A stretch of 32,249 nucleotides of DNA from NCBI GenBank assembly GCA_016098155.1, contig JAAAJB010000412.1, positions 1 to 32,249 on the forward strand. Direction: 5' to 3'. The DNA is from Actinomortierella ambigua. Its lineage: Eukaryota > Mortierellomycota > Mortierellomycetes > Mortierellales > Mortierellaceae. This document shows, piece by piece, positions 10,203 through 20,531 of this stretch (position 1 is its first letter; the number at the start of each line of letters is the position of its first letter). A model generated the notes under the pieces. It made no database searches. It was not told the DNA's origin and saw nothing but the letters and a program-made list of their open reading frames with translations. A program made the translations under genes and the position numbers.

Positions 10203-11495
10203 AAAAACACTTGTGGTCAAGGCAAAATGATGGAAAGAAAGAGCGACGGAAGGGTCGGCATTGTCTGACGAAGCAGTGTACAAGTGAGAGAGTACACACA
10301 ACCTTTTCTCTCTTTGCCATCCGCGTGAGCTCCTTCCATACTTTCTATTTCCTACTCGACACCCACGGGTTTCTATCTCTTATGGGGAGTGCATTTGTCC
10401 AATGGAGGATAGTGCTCTCAAGATCCGTCTTATTGCACACACATTGGAACAGCAGCAGACACCGTTTTGGTTGAGAAAGATCACACAGTATTGCTCCTCG
10501 AATACCAATTGAGAGAGAGCGTGCCTCTCCCCTCCTGTGCTGCGCGTGAGGGCCACAATTGAGAGCTCAATACTCCAGGAACCTCCTCTCTCTCTCTCCC
10601 CCTCGTTAATTTGTGTCCACATTCTCGGAAGAAAAAAAAAGGGGGGGGGGGTGGCCATGTTGTGGCATCCAGAGAGTGTACAGAATTGTACAGCATGTAC
10701 GGTATGGTTTCTCGGTTGAGTATATTGGATAAATTGGCCATCGAAAGCACGTTACAAGAATAGGCATCCAAAATGATGAAGCGACTTGGTCAAAAATAAT
10801 ACTAGGAGACAGGAGAAGGAGCAAGATGTGTCAACATTCGACGCGTGGTGTGACCGAGCACAGCTCTTTGCCATGGAAAACAACAAACAAACAGTCGTGG
10901 ATGGGTGGGCTAAGGGAGGAAGAGTGCCCAATTGTTATTACAATATATCAAGTCTACCATCGTAATATGTTCTGTGTGGGAGCGACACCTCTTTGGCTGA
11001 AGCTCTCATCAGTCCACGATTAATCTATGCCGTAGGAGAGGTGGGCGCAAGGTGAATTCATTACCTGGTGAAGGAAGAGATGGCAAAGAGGTGGTGGTCT
11101 CTTCTTCTTCTTCCTCCTCTCCGTCGTCGTCATTCAGCCTCTAACCTTTCTTGATCTTCCGACACCAAAACCTGTCTGCGAAAAAAAAAAAAATAGTGCG
11201 TGGTACAATGCAATGCAAGGGAGGCAGGTAGATAAGATGAAAGAAACAGCGGACAGCATGGTCAGCTTTTTCTTTGTGACACGTCTACTCTTAAAATAAC
11301 ACACATACGCACACTGAAAAGTGGGGAAACGTGTTTTGTTTCCTTGACGGTTGCGCAATTGTTACAGAAGAAGTATTAGTAGATGCCGGAAGGAGGGATA
11401 GAAAGAGGCCTTGGAATGTCGCTCTTTGTCCCTAAAAAAAGAAAGGCAGCCATCCTCACAGGGGAGAGGGAGAGAGGGAAATGATGTGGGCAGAG

Positions 11496-11504
<9 letters not shown>

Positions 11505-11536
<32 letters not shown>
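11505..11536. repeat. (GA)n microsatellite
   Basis: About sixteen GA units within a wider purine-rich stretch. Confidence 0.95.
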
Positions 11537-11539
<3 letters not shown>

Positions 11540-12202
11540 GAACAGTCGCCGATAGAGCAGCAGTGCATTTCCAGGATGGCACATTCCTTTGGGGGTGCTG
11601 CACAAAGGATAGGCCACTGCAAGCCGATCTGGACAAGGCTAAGGGCAACACGACACAACAGGGCTTTGGCCTCTTCTCTTACTTTTATCCGCCCCTGAAA
11701 AATGAATTGCAGCGGAGAAACACAGACTGACAGAGGACAGACGATGGTCAAAGAGATCTCTCATTCCCCCCTGCCTGCCCGCGAATGACATGGATGCATC
11801 TCTTCCATCGCGCAGCATTCATCTGGCAGTCGGACCATTTTCAGGGCGGCTCCCTGCCTGTCCGGCTCTCACTCCTTATCTCCTCTGCCCCCTCTCCCCT
11901 TCTTCGCCTCCTTCCCCCTCGTCTAGTCTAGGCTATACAATGAATGTTATGCTGGATAGTCTGGTGGTGGTGGTGATGGTGCCGACAGGATAGGGGGCGG
12001 GGGTCTCGCGACTATTGTTCTGCAGGGGGAGGAACCATCCATTGCCAGCTGTGGGGAGTGCATAGCATAGTCCCACTGCGGCTGACTAGATGCCAAGAGG
12101 AAGGGCTGGGAAAAAGAGGATAGACAGACAGGTTCGGTGGTCGATGGAGACATAATTTAGCTGCAGAAATACATTGGTATTTTTGAATCGGCGGCGGCGG
12201 CA

Positions 12203-12210
12203 TATAAATA
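12203..12210 (+). promoter_or_regulatory. TATA box (TATAAATA), probable SKT5 core promoter
   Basis: TATAAATA preceded by a GGC-rich stretch. A strongly pyrimidine-rich leader follows up to the SKT5 ATG about 670 nt downstream. It is the best TATA match in this intergenic region. Confidence 0.5.
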
Positions 12211-12239
12211 CGGCGTTGTCTGCCCGTCTCGCGCTCGGT

Positions 12240-12877
12240 TCTTGTTTTAATAGCATTTTGTCTTCTGTTCCTGGCAACCCTACCACCCTGCCCACTCCCC
12301 CCCCCTTTCTCCCACTCTCTCTCTCTCCTTCCCACATCCAGCTCTTCCTTGTTCTGTGGTGTGTGTGTGTATATAGTGTTCTGCTTGTTTTGTGGCGTCC
12401 CTATCCAATCTTCCTACGGCTTCCCTCCTCCTCCCCTTCCCTCTTACCTTCTATCCCATCCCTCCCCTCACCCTCGCATTCTCAACACCTGCCAATCCTC
12501 TTTCAGAAGTCCAGCACACAGATATTGCCACTCTTTGTCTCCTGAAAGAACAAAGTGCTCTGTCATTCCTCTCCCGCCGCCACGCCACCACCACCGGCCA
12601 ATATCATTTTTCCGATCTCAGTCCTCTGTTGCTAGGCTACACGACACGGGTGTTAGAGGAATCAGAAACCCCTGGTCTTTGGCGCATATCAATCATCAAC
12701 ACCTTATCACACATATTATTCTGTTGTTCCTGCGAATCGACCTTGTACATACACTCTACTTGTACACCATCTTAGACTCGGTCTCGCCTCTTTTTTTTTT
12801 CTTTTTCTTTCTCTTTCTCTTTCTCGTTTCCTCTCACTTTATCCTCCTCAACAACAACAACAACAACACCTTTCCTC
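12240..12877 (+). other. probable long 5' leader of SKT5
   Basis: A stretch rich in C and T from the TATA box to the start codon, ending with about six CAA units (12849-12868) just before the ATG. It contains several ATGs with short open frames (for example at 12349 and 12392), so it either holds uORFs or a spliced-out leader intron. Inferred from composition and position only. Confidence 0.4.
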
Positions 12878-15800
12878 ATGGGCTTCTCTCTCAAGTCGGA
12901 CCGTCGATCGTCCCGCGATCTTGACCGGGCTGTAGCAGACATGAGCCTGGATGCCGACAAGAAGGACGGCATCTTGGCAGCCGGTGCAGCATGGCTGTCC
13001 AGCAAAAAGTCGTCGTCGTCTCTTGCACTCGACACACAGCTGCGAAAGGGTGCTGAGGCAAAGGCGGCTGATCAGCCGCTCGACTCGCCACAGCTCCCGT
13101 TAAACTTTGACTCGCTGCAGTCGTTGACACAGGAGCTGGGTTCCTACATGGTTCACAACGAGAGCTCCGCGCCTGTTCGGGTGGCGGAGGTGTGTTCCGA
13201 GCAACCTTCAGTCACGGTGGCCACGACAGCAACTATTGAGCCTGCAACAGCCACAATCGTGTCAGCACATACTACATCGTCAACAACAACATCTTCAACA
13301 ACAACAACATATACAAACCCTTCGTTTCTCCCCTCTCTCCCTCCTTCACCGCCTCTCGATCTCTCCTCCGACTCTATGTTTGCCACTGTCCACATGCACC
13401 CCCAAAACAGCAATATCAACAACAATGCAAGCTCAATTGCAAACTCAAGCGAAAAGTCACTGCCACCACTCCCTATTCTTCCTCCTGTGGACAACGCACC
13501 TCATGCCGAGACCCTTGTCGACGCCGACACCTCCCTCTCACTTGCATCTTCCCAGGCTCTCTTGTCGAACAACAACAGCAGCCATAGCATTCCCAGCACC
13601 AATATCAATAATGGTGGTGGTGGCTACACAGGTGACAACAACGCAGCCACCGTGCAAACTATTTCTTCTGCGGCCATCCACTCCAGCTCTCCTTCTCTTC
13701 CAAACCATCCTCCACCACCACCACAACACCAGGCCGAAGCACAGGAGCACCAGCAGCCATTTGAACCTTCCACAAGGCAGATCGAGATCTCTCATCAAGA
13801 ACCGTCTGCTTCGCCTCAGTTTCATCCTTCTCCCAGCTCAGACTCCCAACGATTCCAAGTGCACAACGCTGCGAGCTCAACTTCCGACCCTCGCGCAACC
13901 TCACCAGCCATATCGCTATCGTCCTCATCTTCTGGCCCTTCACTGCCCTTGACAGGAACAGCATCCCCTGTAACGCAACCGTCGTCGCCAACCATGCTTG
14001 CACAGTATCAGCAGCAGCAGCAGTTCAAATCTCTTCCATTGCCAGCTCTGCCGTCTATGACGCCGCCTCAAGACGGCGGCTCTTCGTTTGTATCATACTA
14101 TGTTACTCCGCAAGGACCACCTGCGAATGGACCCTCGCCTGCTCAGCAGCAGCAACAACAATATTACCCACAACAACAACAACAACCATACCATCCACCA
14201 CCATCGGCGACCTTTCAACAGCAGCAGCAACAGCAGCCATACCACCCACCTCCCCCATCTGATATCCAACAGCAGCACCCATATCAACCACCCCCACCAT
14301 CCTCCTCGAATGGTCAGCAGCAGCCAATGGTTCCTGCCCAAGGTCAACCGAATGCATGGTCTCAACCACAAAGCCCCTCTGCAGCCGTGCAGTCACTAGG
14401 CATTCCTTCGCCGCCCTCGGATGTGCATCCGTTCCAGGGCGGAATGCCCCGTCGAAGCGGGTCGTCCACACAGCTGAACCAGCAATATGCCCACCCCTCG
14501 CCTCTGTCTGTCCATGCCGTACCGGTACCAGCAGTACCGGTACCTACCGAGGACTGGGGGGCGTTACTGGATCGCCCAGATTCACCCACACAGGCTCTTG
14601 GCCCCTTTGGCCAATACCCAGGAGCAGCACCCTACCAGCCCGTCTTTGCGACGAACGGTCTCGTCAACTCTCCCTCTGAAGATGCACTCCATAGCCGCGA
14701 TTACGTGCAACACCCACGTCAGCCGTCCCGCTCGACGCCTTCACCACAGCCGCTAAACCCATATCAGTCGGGCCAACCGCTCTATGGCGCTCCACCTCAG
14801 CGCAGTCACCCCCCGTTCATGACCCACCAACATCACGCTTCGACCTCGAGCGTGCCTTTGGGGGCACCCCTGAGTGGTAAGGGAGGAAGAGAGGAGTTGA
14901 AGAGCTTTCTTGCGGACCCATTTATTCTTGTACTTTTGTCCAGTGGGTTGTTTTTTTTTTTACATCGGAGGTTTATTTATGGCAGGGTCAAACGAGACAA
15001 AAAGAAAAAAAAAAGAGGGGGGGAGTTGGAAGATGAGAGAAGGAGAGAGAGAGACAAAAAGAATTGAAAAACAAGGCTGCGAGGTTGAATATGTGTGCGC
15101 AGAGCCGGATGAATCCTGTCTCTCTCTCTCTCTCTCTTTATGAAGCTGGTGTTTGTAAGATGAAAATGTACATGCTTGTCTCTGTCGCCTTCTCTCCCTC
15201 TCCCTCTCTCCCTCTCTCTCTCGCTCTCTTTCTGCCATGTCACATTCAAACAGTACTCTGCAATTATTCTCTCCCTCTCTCCTTTGTGCACCCATCTTTT
15301 GAGAAGAAGCTAATTTTACTAATGTTCCATGTATTTTTAATTTGTTCCCCCTCCTCCCCCCCCCAAAATCAACAGGTGGTGGCGGTGCTGCACATGGTCC
15401 TCAGCAAGGCAGCAGCAACCCCGGCGATAACCGTCAAGGTTTCCGCAAGTCATGGTCGTACGGTACAGTCATGAACGGCGCGCAGCAGATGCACCCACCT
15501 GGCCCACCTGGCGAGCGTCAATCGATGATGGCTGGTTACAGCACCCCACCCCGTTCAGGTCCTGGCAATGGAGGTAATGGCCCGAACGGCGGCGGCAACA
15601 AGCAAGGGCCGGTCGCGACATCGGTCTCGTTGTTGACGGATGCCGCGATTGTGGCCAAGTACCGTGAGACGGCGATCAAGACAAACGATACGTCGATCCA
15701 ACTTTCGTATGCAAAGTACCTGTTGGAGATTGGCACAGACACCACCGTGGGCGGTGGCGACAGCGGCAACAATGGTTCGAATCCAACACCCTCGTCGTCG

Positions 15801-17031
15801 TCGTCGTCCTCGTCAACCAACTCGAGTGATGGCGCCGAAGCAAAGAAGCGTTCGTCCGAGGACCCAGAGCTTGCAGGCAAGCGACAGCTGCTTCAGGAGG
15901 CTGTGTACTGGATCGACCGCCTGGCAAAGGAAGGACAGCCGGAGGCGCAGTTCATCAGAGGCCTCTGGTATGAGGATGGCCTGTATGGAACAAAGCGCAA
16001 CACGGACAAGGCCCTGCGGTATTTCCAGTCGTCGTCAAGGGGTGACTATGCCCCAGCGCATTTCAAGGTCGGATACTACTGTGAAAAGCGTAAGGACTAT
16101 AGTAAGGCGGTCATCTTGTATAAGAAGGCGGCTGTCCAGAACGATGTTCCCGCGAACCATGTAAGTTTTTTAGTTTTATTTTTGGTTTCCCAACCGTTCT
16201 ATCGGGGATATTTTTACTGCACTGTGTGATCACAAATGACGGAAATGCAAGGTTGCTGACCAGAGTATCCGGAAAACCTTATCTTTCTTGTGAAATTTCT
16301 TCCCATGACCCAAAAAAAAAAAAAAAAAAAAATAGCGCTTGGCCATGGTCTACCTCTATGGCGAGCTGAATCAGGACCAGAATATGAAGACTGGTCTGCA
16401 GTACCTGAACCGGGCTGCTTCGAATGCGATGGAGAGTGCACCCATGTCGCCCTACGTGCTCGGCCTGATCCTCTCGCGCGAGTACAAGCAGCTCTCGATC
16501 CCCGACGATATTGCCTTCCCCGACGATGGCGAGGCCTTTGAGTGGTTCAAAAAGTCGGCCGAGTTGGGCTACGGTCCTGCCAACTACAAGCTCGGCTACT
16601 GCTATGAGATTGGTGCGCTGCGGTGTCCCATCGACCCCTTCATGTCCATCAAGTACTACGAACAGGCTGTTCTTGCAGGCGACAGCAACGGCGATGCCGA
16701 GATGGCGCTTTCGGGCTGGTACCTCAGCGGCGCTGAGAATTTTTTCCCGCCCAATGAGTCGTTGGCGTTCCAGTATGCGCAGCGTGCGGCCGACAAGGGG
16801 TTGGCCAAGGCGCAGTATGCACTGGGCTACTACCACGAAGTCGGCATCTCTGTCCCTGTGGACTTGGAGAAGGCCATGGAGTACTACAAGCTGTCGGCAG
16901 CACAGGGCAACAAGGATGCGCAGAAGCGGTTGTCAGAGCAGGCGGCGTTTAACAAGCTGAACCATAAGAAGAGTCTGCGGCGGATCAAGGAAAACCGCAA
17001 GGATAAGGACAAGGAGTGCATCATCATGTAG
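12878..17031 (+). CDS. SKT5: Skt5/Chs4-like chitin synthase activator with Sel1 repeats and CaaX box
   Basis: Fungal activator of chitin synthase, 1159 aa. Exons: 12878-14876, 15376-16160 and 16336-17031. Residues 1 to about 760 are disordered and rich in Ser, Pro, Gln and His, with several CAG/CAA-coded Gln runs (codons around 14005-14270). Residues about 770-1135 hold a series of Sel1-type repeats (for example PEAQFIRGLWYEDG, KALRYFQSSSRGDYAPAHFKVG, KALAKAQYALGYYHEVG-like units). The tail is Lys/Arg-rich and ends in CIIM, a CaaX prenylation box (Cys1156). In yeast, Skt5 is a prenylated protein that recruits and activates the class IV chitin synthase Chs3. Disordered N-terminus, Sel1 block, basic tail and CaaX together support this call over generic Sel1 proteins. 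The acceptor of intron 2 is preceded by 21 A. It is convergent with EED. Confidence 0.92.
16312..16332 (+). repeat. A(21) tract abutting the SKT5 intron 2 acceptor
   Basis: Twenty-one A lie immediately before the TAG acceptor at 16333-16335, where a pyrimidine tract would normally be. Confidence 0.9.
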
Positions 17032-17204
17032 AACACAATCCACACACCAACTCTATTCACTACCAGTTCTTTTTTTTGTTTTTTTTTGTTTTTCCTTTTT
17101 CTCTATTTGTCTATTGTACGCATTCATGTATTCTTTGCTCTCCCTCTCTTCTTTTTTCCCATCATATATACCACCATCATCAATTCATACTCATGTCTCA
17201 TTGG

Positions 17205-17210
17205 AATAAA
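17205..17210 (+). terminator. poly(A) signal AATAAA of SKT5
   Basis: AATAAA about 175 nt after the SKT5 stop, in a T-rich 3' UTR and only about 80 bp from the opposing EED signal. Confidence 0.6.
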
Positions 17211-17291
17211 TCCATTCCCACACTATTCTAGCTTTGTATATCACGAGTCTTGAAGTACGTACAGTAGTTGAAAATAATAGTCTAGCAAGCG

Positions 17292-17297
17292 TTTATT
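17292..17297 (-). terminator. poly(A) signal AATAAA of EED
   Basis: AATAAA on the minus strand only a few nucleotides beyond the EED stop codon (17299-17301). The true signal may lie further downstream, inside the SKT5 3' UTR. Confidence 0.4.
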
Positions 17298-17298
17298 T

Positions 17299-19469
17299 TT
17301 ATGCTTCTGGCTTCCACTTGGCCCACTCATCCAAGACCTCGTCAGTCACATAGTCATATCTCCACAAAAACGAGTCTTCGCCTCCACACACTACAGATCT
17401 AGATTAAGAAAAAGAGAGAAAGTTTAGACAAGAAAAAAAAAGTTAATTGGGTACCAATGATACGACAACGTGAGCCTGGAGTAACACAAAAGATCTGATC
17501 GCTCTTACCGACTGTCGCGAGTGAAAACACACGTGCGGATGGCCTTGGTGGAGCGGCGATGCTTGAGCTCTGTCACCATCCTTCCTGATTCTACATTGTA
17601 GATGTAAGTCGAGCCATTGCTTGTGCCCACGCAGAAGAACAATTGGTCCATACTAGACACGTGTGTGTGAGAGAGAGAAAAGGAGGAGAAGGCGTCAGAA
17701 AGGTGAGTATCTGTAGTTGGCAAAGTATTTTTTTTCCTCCGCCATTGTCACAGTGCTTTGGGGATCGAAAATAGCGCTCCCTCCCCTTTTCCAATTTTTT
17801 TTTTGTTTGGTTGGTACCTGACGTCAAAGCGGCACTGGTTGCTAGCGCTGTTTTTGATAGTAAACGTGCGCAGAACCTCGAGCGTGGTCGGATCCCAGTA
17901 TTCAATCTTGCCATTCACGGATTTGGAGAGGACCTTGCCCTGGCAAAACCGGATGCAGTCTATCCGGGCTGCGTGGAGCTTTGGGTGCAGCAGCCGACTG
18001 TTGTCGGCCGAAATCAAGATGGGTTCCTCTGGGTCCACGCCATCCAATTCAGGGATCTCCCATTCCCGAATCTCGCCATTGTATCCGCCCGTCAGGAAGG
18101 TCCTGCCTTCTGTGTTAGGATTGAAGCACTATGAAGGGGAGAAACATGGTAAAGGACAACCAAAAAACACAGAAATTGAATCAACAGGAATTCTTTTGTC
18201 TTTTCTTTTCTTTTCTTTCCTTCCTCAAGGTCTGAAGTCGGTTCACTTGACCACAAAAAAAAATCACTTACAGCGACAGAAGCCTTGATCTCAAAGATGC
18301 AGAGACATTTTCCTGTGAGAATGTTCCACAATCGAACTGTGCAGTCTTTGGAGGCTGAAAGCACGTACTGATCGTTGAAATGGTTCGGCTGGATGTCTGT
18401 GATTGTATCTATTGTGTTAAAATCCACGAGATTTTTTTTGGGAGTGTAGTGTTGTAGAAAGGTACATTTCAGTTCATCTGGTGGCGATGGTGTGGTGTTC
18501 TTTCCTTCCTGTAGGTAGTATAGGATGGTTCCACTCATACGTGTGTGTCCTGTAAGTCTCCTCAGCTCTTTGGACCGAGCAAGACTCAGAATGTGAACGA
18601 CCCTGTCCGTGCCAGCAGTTGCCAGAATGGCGTCCTGAGGTTGGTGAATCCAGCAGCATGTGAGCATTTCCTATGAAAGGTCTCAAAGGGAGAGGGAAAG
18701 GGGTGGAAAGTGGTTAACTCCAGAGATACTCTTTCGTCCTGGCGTGGGTCTGATACGACTTGGGGGGAGGGAAGAGCAAACATACAGGCGTGACTTCCTC
18801 GTCATTCTCGATAACCGGCGCCAGCAAAAAGTGCGACATGATATCCAGATGGTCTCCACAGTGTTCATTGTCGTAGACGTTTGCCTAGCGAGTGAGAGAA
18901 GGAGAAAGACGGTGGTGAGCATCGAGGAAGCCAGATACAGGTTTTTTTTCTCGCTTTCTCAATTGGAATCGTGTTTCAGGAAGGCTCAAGAGTCGGACCA
19001 TTTGAATGTTCAGTCCTGTTCTCTTCTCCCTCCTCCTCTCCGTCTTTACCTGAGGACCTCCGGTTGTGCCAAGAACGTTACTGTTGTCCATAGGGTCGCG
19101 CCTGACAGAGCCTTGCTTGTCAAACTCTTTGATCTGATCAAGGCCAAAGGGGGCCTTGTTATGCTGAGGGTCAAGGAAGAAGGCGAGCTGGTTGATTTCG
19201 CCTCCATGATTCTCCTTGACAATGCGACGCAATCGCATGTTGCGGAAGACAGCCTCGAGTTGCTCGCTGTTGGTCTGTGGCTGGGATGCATTCGACTCTG
19301 GCATGGTGGTGGTGGAAGGGGAAGATGCTTCTGGGGTGCGCTGCTTTTTTGGTGGCGACGATGCCGAGGACGAGGAGGCGTCGGCATTGTAGTCGTCCTG
19401 GAAAGGGCTGGCGCTCTTCTCTAGAGGCTCGTCGCGTTCGTGCTTTAGTGATGCTGCTGGGGAGGCCAT
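17299..19469 (-). CDS. EED: EED-like WD40 subunit of Polycomb repressive complex 2
   Basis: WD40 propeller, 446 aa (human EED 441), expected in the nucleus with EZH2- and SUZ12-type partners to methylate H3K27. Exons (minus): 19469-19050, 18884-18786, 18670-18541, 18408-18272, 18128-17818, 17652-17509 and 17398-17299. All are GT-AG and sum to 447 codons. The disordered N-terminus carries a KKQR basic patch (41-44). EED-like landmarks in order: VKENHGG (84-90), LTCCWIHQP (176 onwards), ILATAGTDRVVHIL, LTGH, YVLSASKDCTVRLWNI, ARIDCIRFCQGKVLSKSVNGKIEYWDP, RFDVSMDQLFFCVGTSNGSTYIYN, and a C-terminal DSFLWRYDYV. The IDCIRF...LSKS block and the last blade are diagnostic of EED rather than generic WD40. 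Residues aligned to the H3K27me3 aromatic cage look substituted (see findings). EZH2 and SUZ12 are not in this window. Confidence 0.92.
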
Positions 19470-19857
19470 GGTGTCGTAGTTGACGGTTGGGAAGTGGTGG
19501 CAAAACAACAACAAAAACAGGCACGAAAAAAACGAGATCTCTTCCCCTGTCACAAAATTAGAGGCGAGGCGAGGCGATGATTCCCTGCATAAGCCACATC
19601 GCCTCCCATGCCTAACGGCCCAACTTTCACCATCTCCCACCAGCCGGCACCCGACCTGGGGCACATTTTCCTGCATTTGTATTGGAACCGTGCCTTCCAT
19701 TACTGTTTCTCAGCCATTCTTCATGGTACTGTTGAAAGCAGCGAATAAAAAAAGAAGCGCGAAGGTGAGCTTTGACAGGGATGAAGCTACCGTGTTTGAA
19801 TGTGTACAATGCTGCTTATTTAATGATACGCGACTTTTTTTTTTCCTCTCGTGGTTG
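19470..19857. other. intergenic: EED upstream / PRKRIP1 downstream region
   Basis: 388 bp between two tandem minus-strand genes. It holds the EED leader, with AAC-type repeats close to the start codon, three GAGGC units at 19561-19575, and the PRKRIP1 3' UTR. No clear TATA box or gene was seen. Confidence 0.5.
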
Positions 19858-20531
19858 CTATGCGTCCTGCTTCACTTTGGATTCACTGTCACTCTTCTCG
19901 TTCTCGCCGTCTCCGCTATCCGAGTCTTCGTCGTCGCCCTGTTGAGGCTTGCCTCCGCCCTTCTTCTTCTTGGACCGCTGTTTCCGCTTTTGTCGCTTGG
20001 CCCTGTTCTTTTCCGTCCGCTCTTCGTCCTCGCGTCTCTTGGCCTCCACCTTTTCCTCAAACTCGCGTTTCTCTCGTTCCTATGGGTATGATAAATAGTA
20101 GTAATAAAAAAAAAGGAGGAAGGGGCGGAAGGGTGGGATACAGAATCGATAAGAATCCGCGATCCGATTGAGGACTCTTTGCAATGTGTCCTGCTCTTTG
20201 TTTTTGTTCACATGGAATGCACTCTTACCTCCTTCGACTCTAGCTCCATGTTCTTTAACCGAGTGTACTCTCTTCGTCGCACAGCACGGTACACGTGGAA
20301 TTCGCCACTTCCTGCGCCAGCACTCGATCCCTGAATATTCTTGATATAGTTCTTGACGTTCTGTGGATCGGTGACCCTCTTCTGCGCCCTCTCAGGGATG
20401 TGGACAGGCTTATCTGCCTTGGCCATGAGTTTCTCAAGCTGCATCTTTTGCAGCTCGATGGGCTCAAAGTGGTGCTTCTTGACGGTAGAAGCACCGGCTG
20501 TATCGTCGTCGTCACGTTGGTGCTTTGACAT
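19858..20531 (-). CDS. PRKRIP1: PRKRIP1-like spliceosome-associated protein
   Basis: Homologue of PRKR-interacting protein 1, a small nuclear coiled protein found in the late (C-type) human spliceosome, 174 aa (human 184). Exons (minus): 20531-20229 and 20079-19858, with donor GTAAG and acceptor ATAG, phase 0. The near-invariant block SSAGAGSGEFHVYRAVRRREY (residues 69-89) identifies the family. It is preceded by an LEKLMAKADKPVHIPE segment and followed by a long Lys/Arg/Glu helix (about 92-150). The tail is acidic and Ser/Asp-rich with a basic KKKK patch. The start is the first ATG; upstream sequence is intergenic. It sits in tandem with EED with no overlap. Confidence 0.95.

Larger units (their letters stand above)
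9149..12202. other. long low-complexity intergenic region
   Basis: About 3 kb in which I find no convincing protein gene, tRNA or rRNA. Open frames are short, rich in simple sequence, and show no motif. It carries microsatellites: CT at 9161-9188, A(16) followed by CA at 10166-10202, GA at 11505-11536, several mononucleotide runs, and polypurine/polypyrimidine blocks. The right end probably contains upstream control sequence of SKT5. An unrecognised noncoding transcript cannot be excluded. Confidence 0.6.

Noticed and set aside
14519..14543. Two copies of the palindrome GTACCGGTAC
   Set aside because: They encode a duplicated Val-Pro-Val-Pro unit in the disordered SKT5 N-terminus; no regulatory role is suggested.
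15774..15784. GGTTCGAATCC, a perfect tRNA B-box-like string
   Set aside because: It lies within SKT5 coding exon 2 (Gly-Ser-Asn-Pro) and has no A box or acceptor stem around it.
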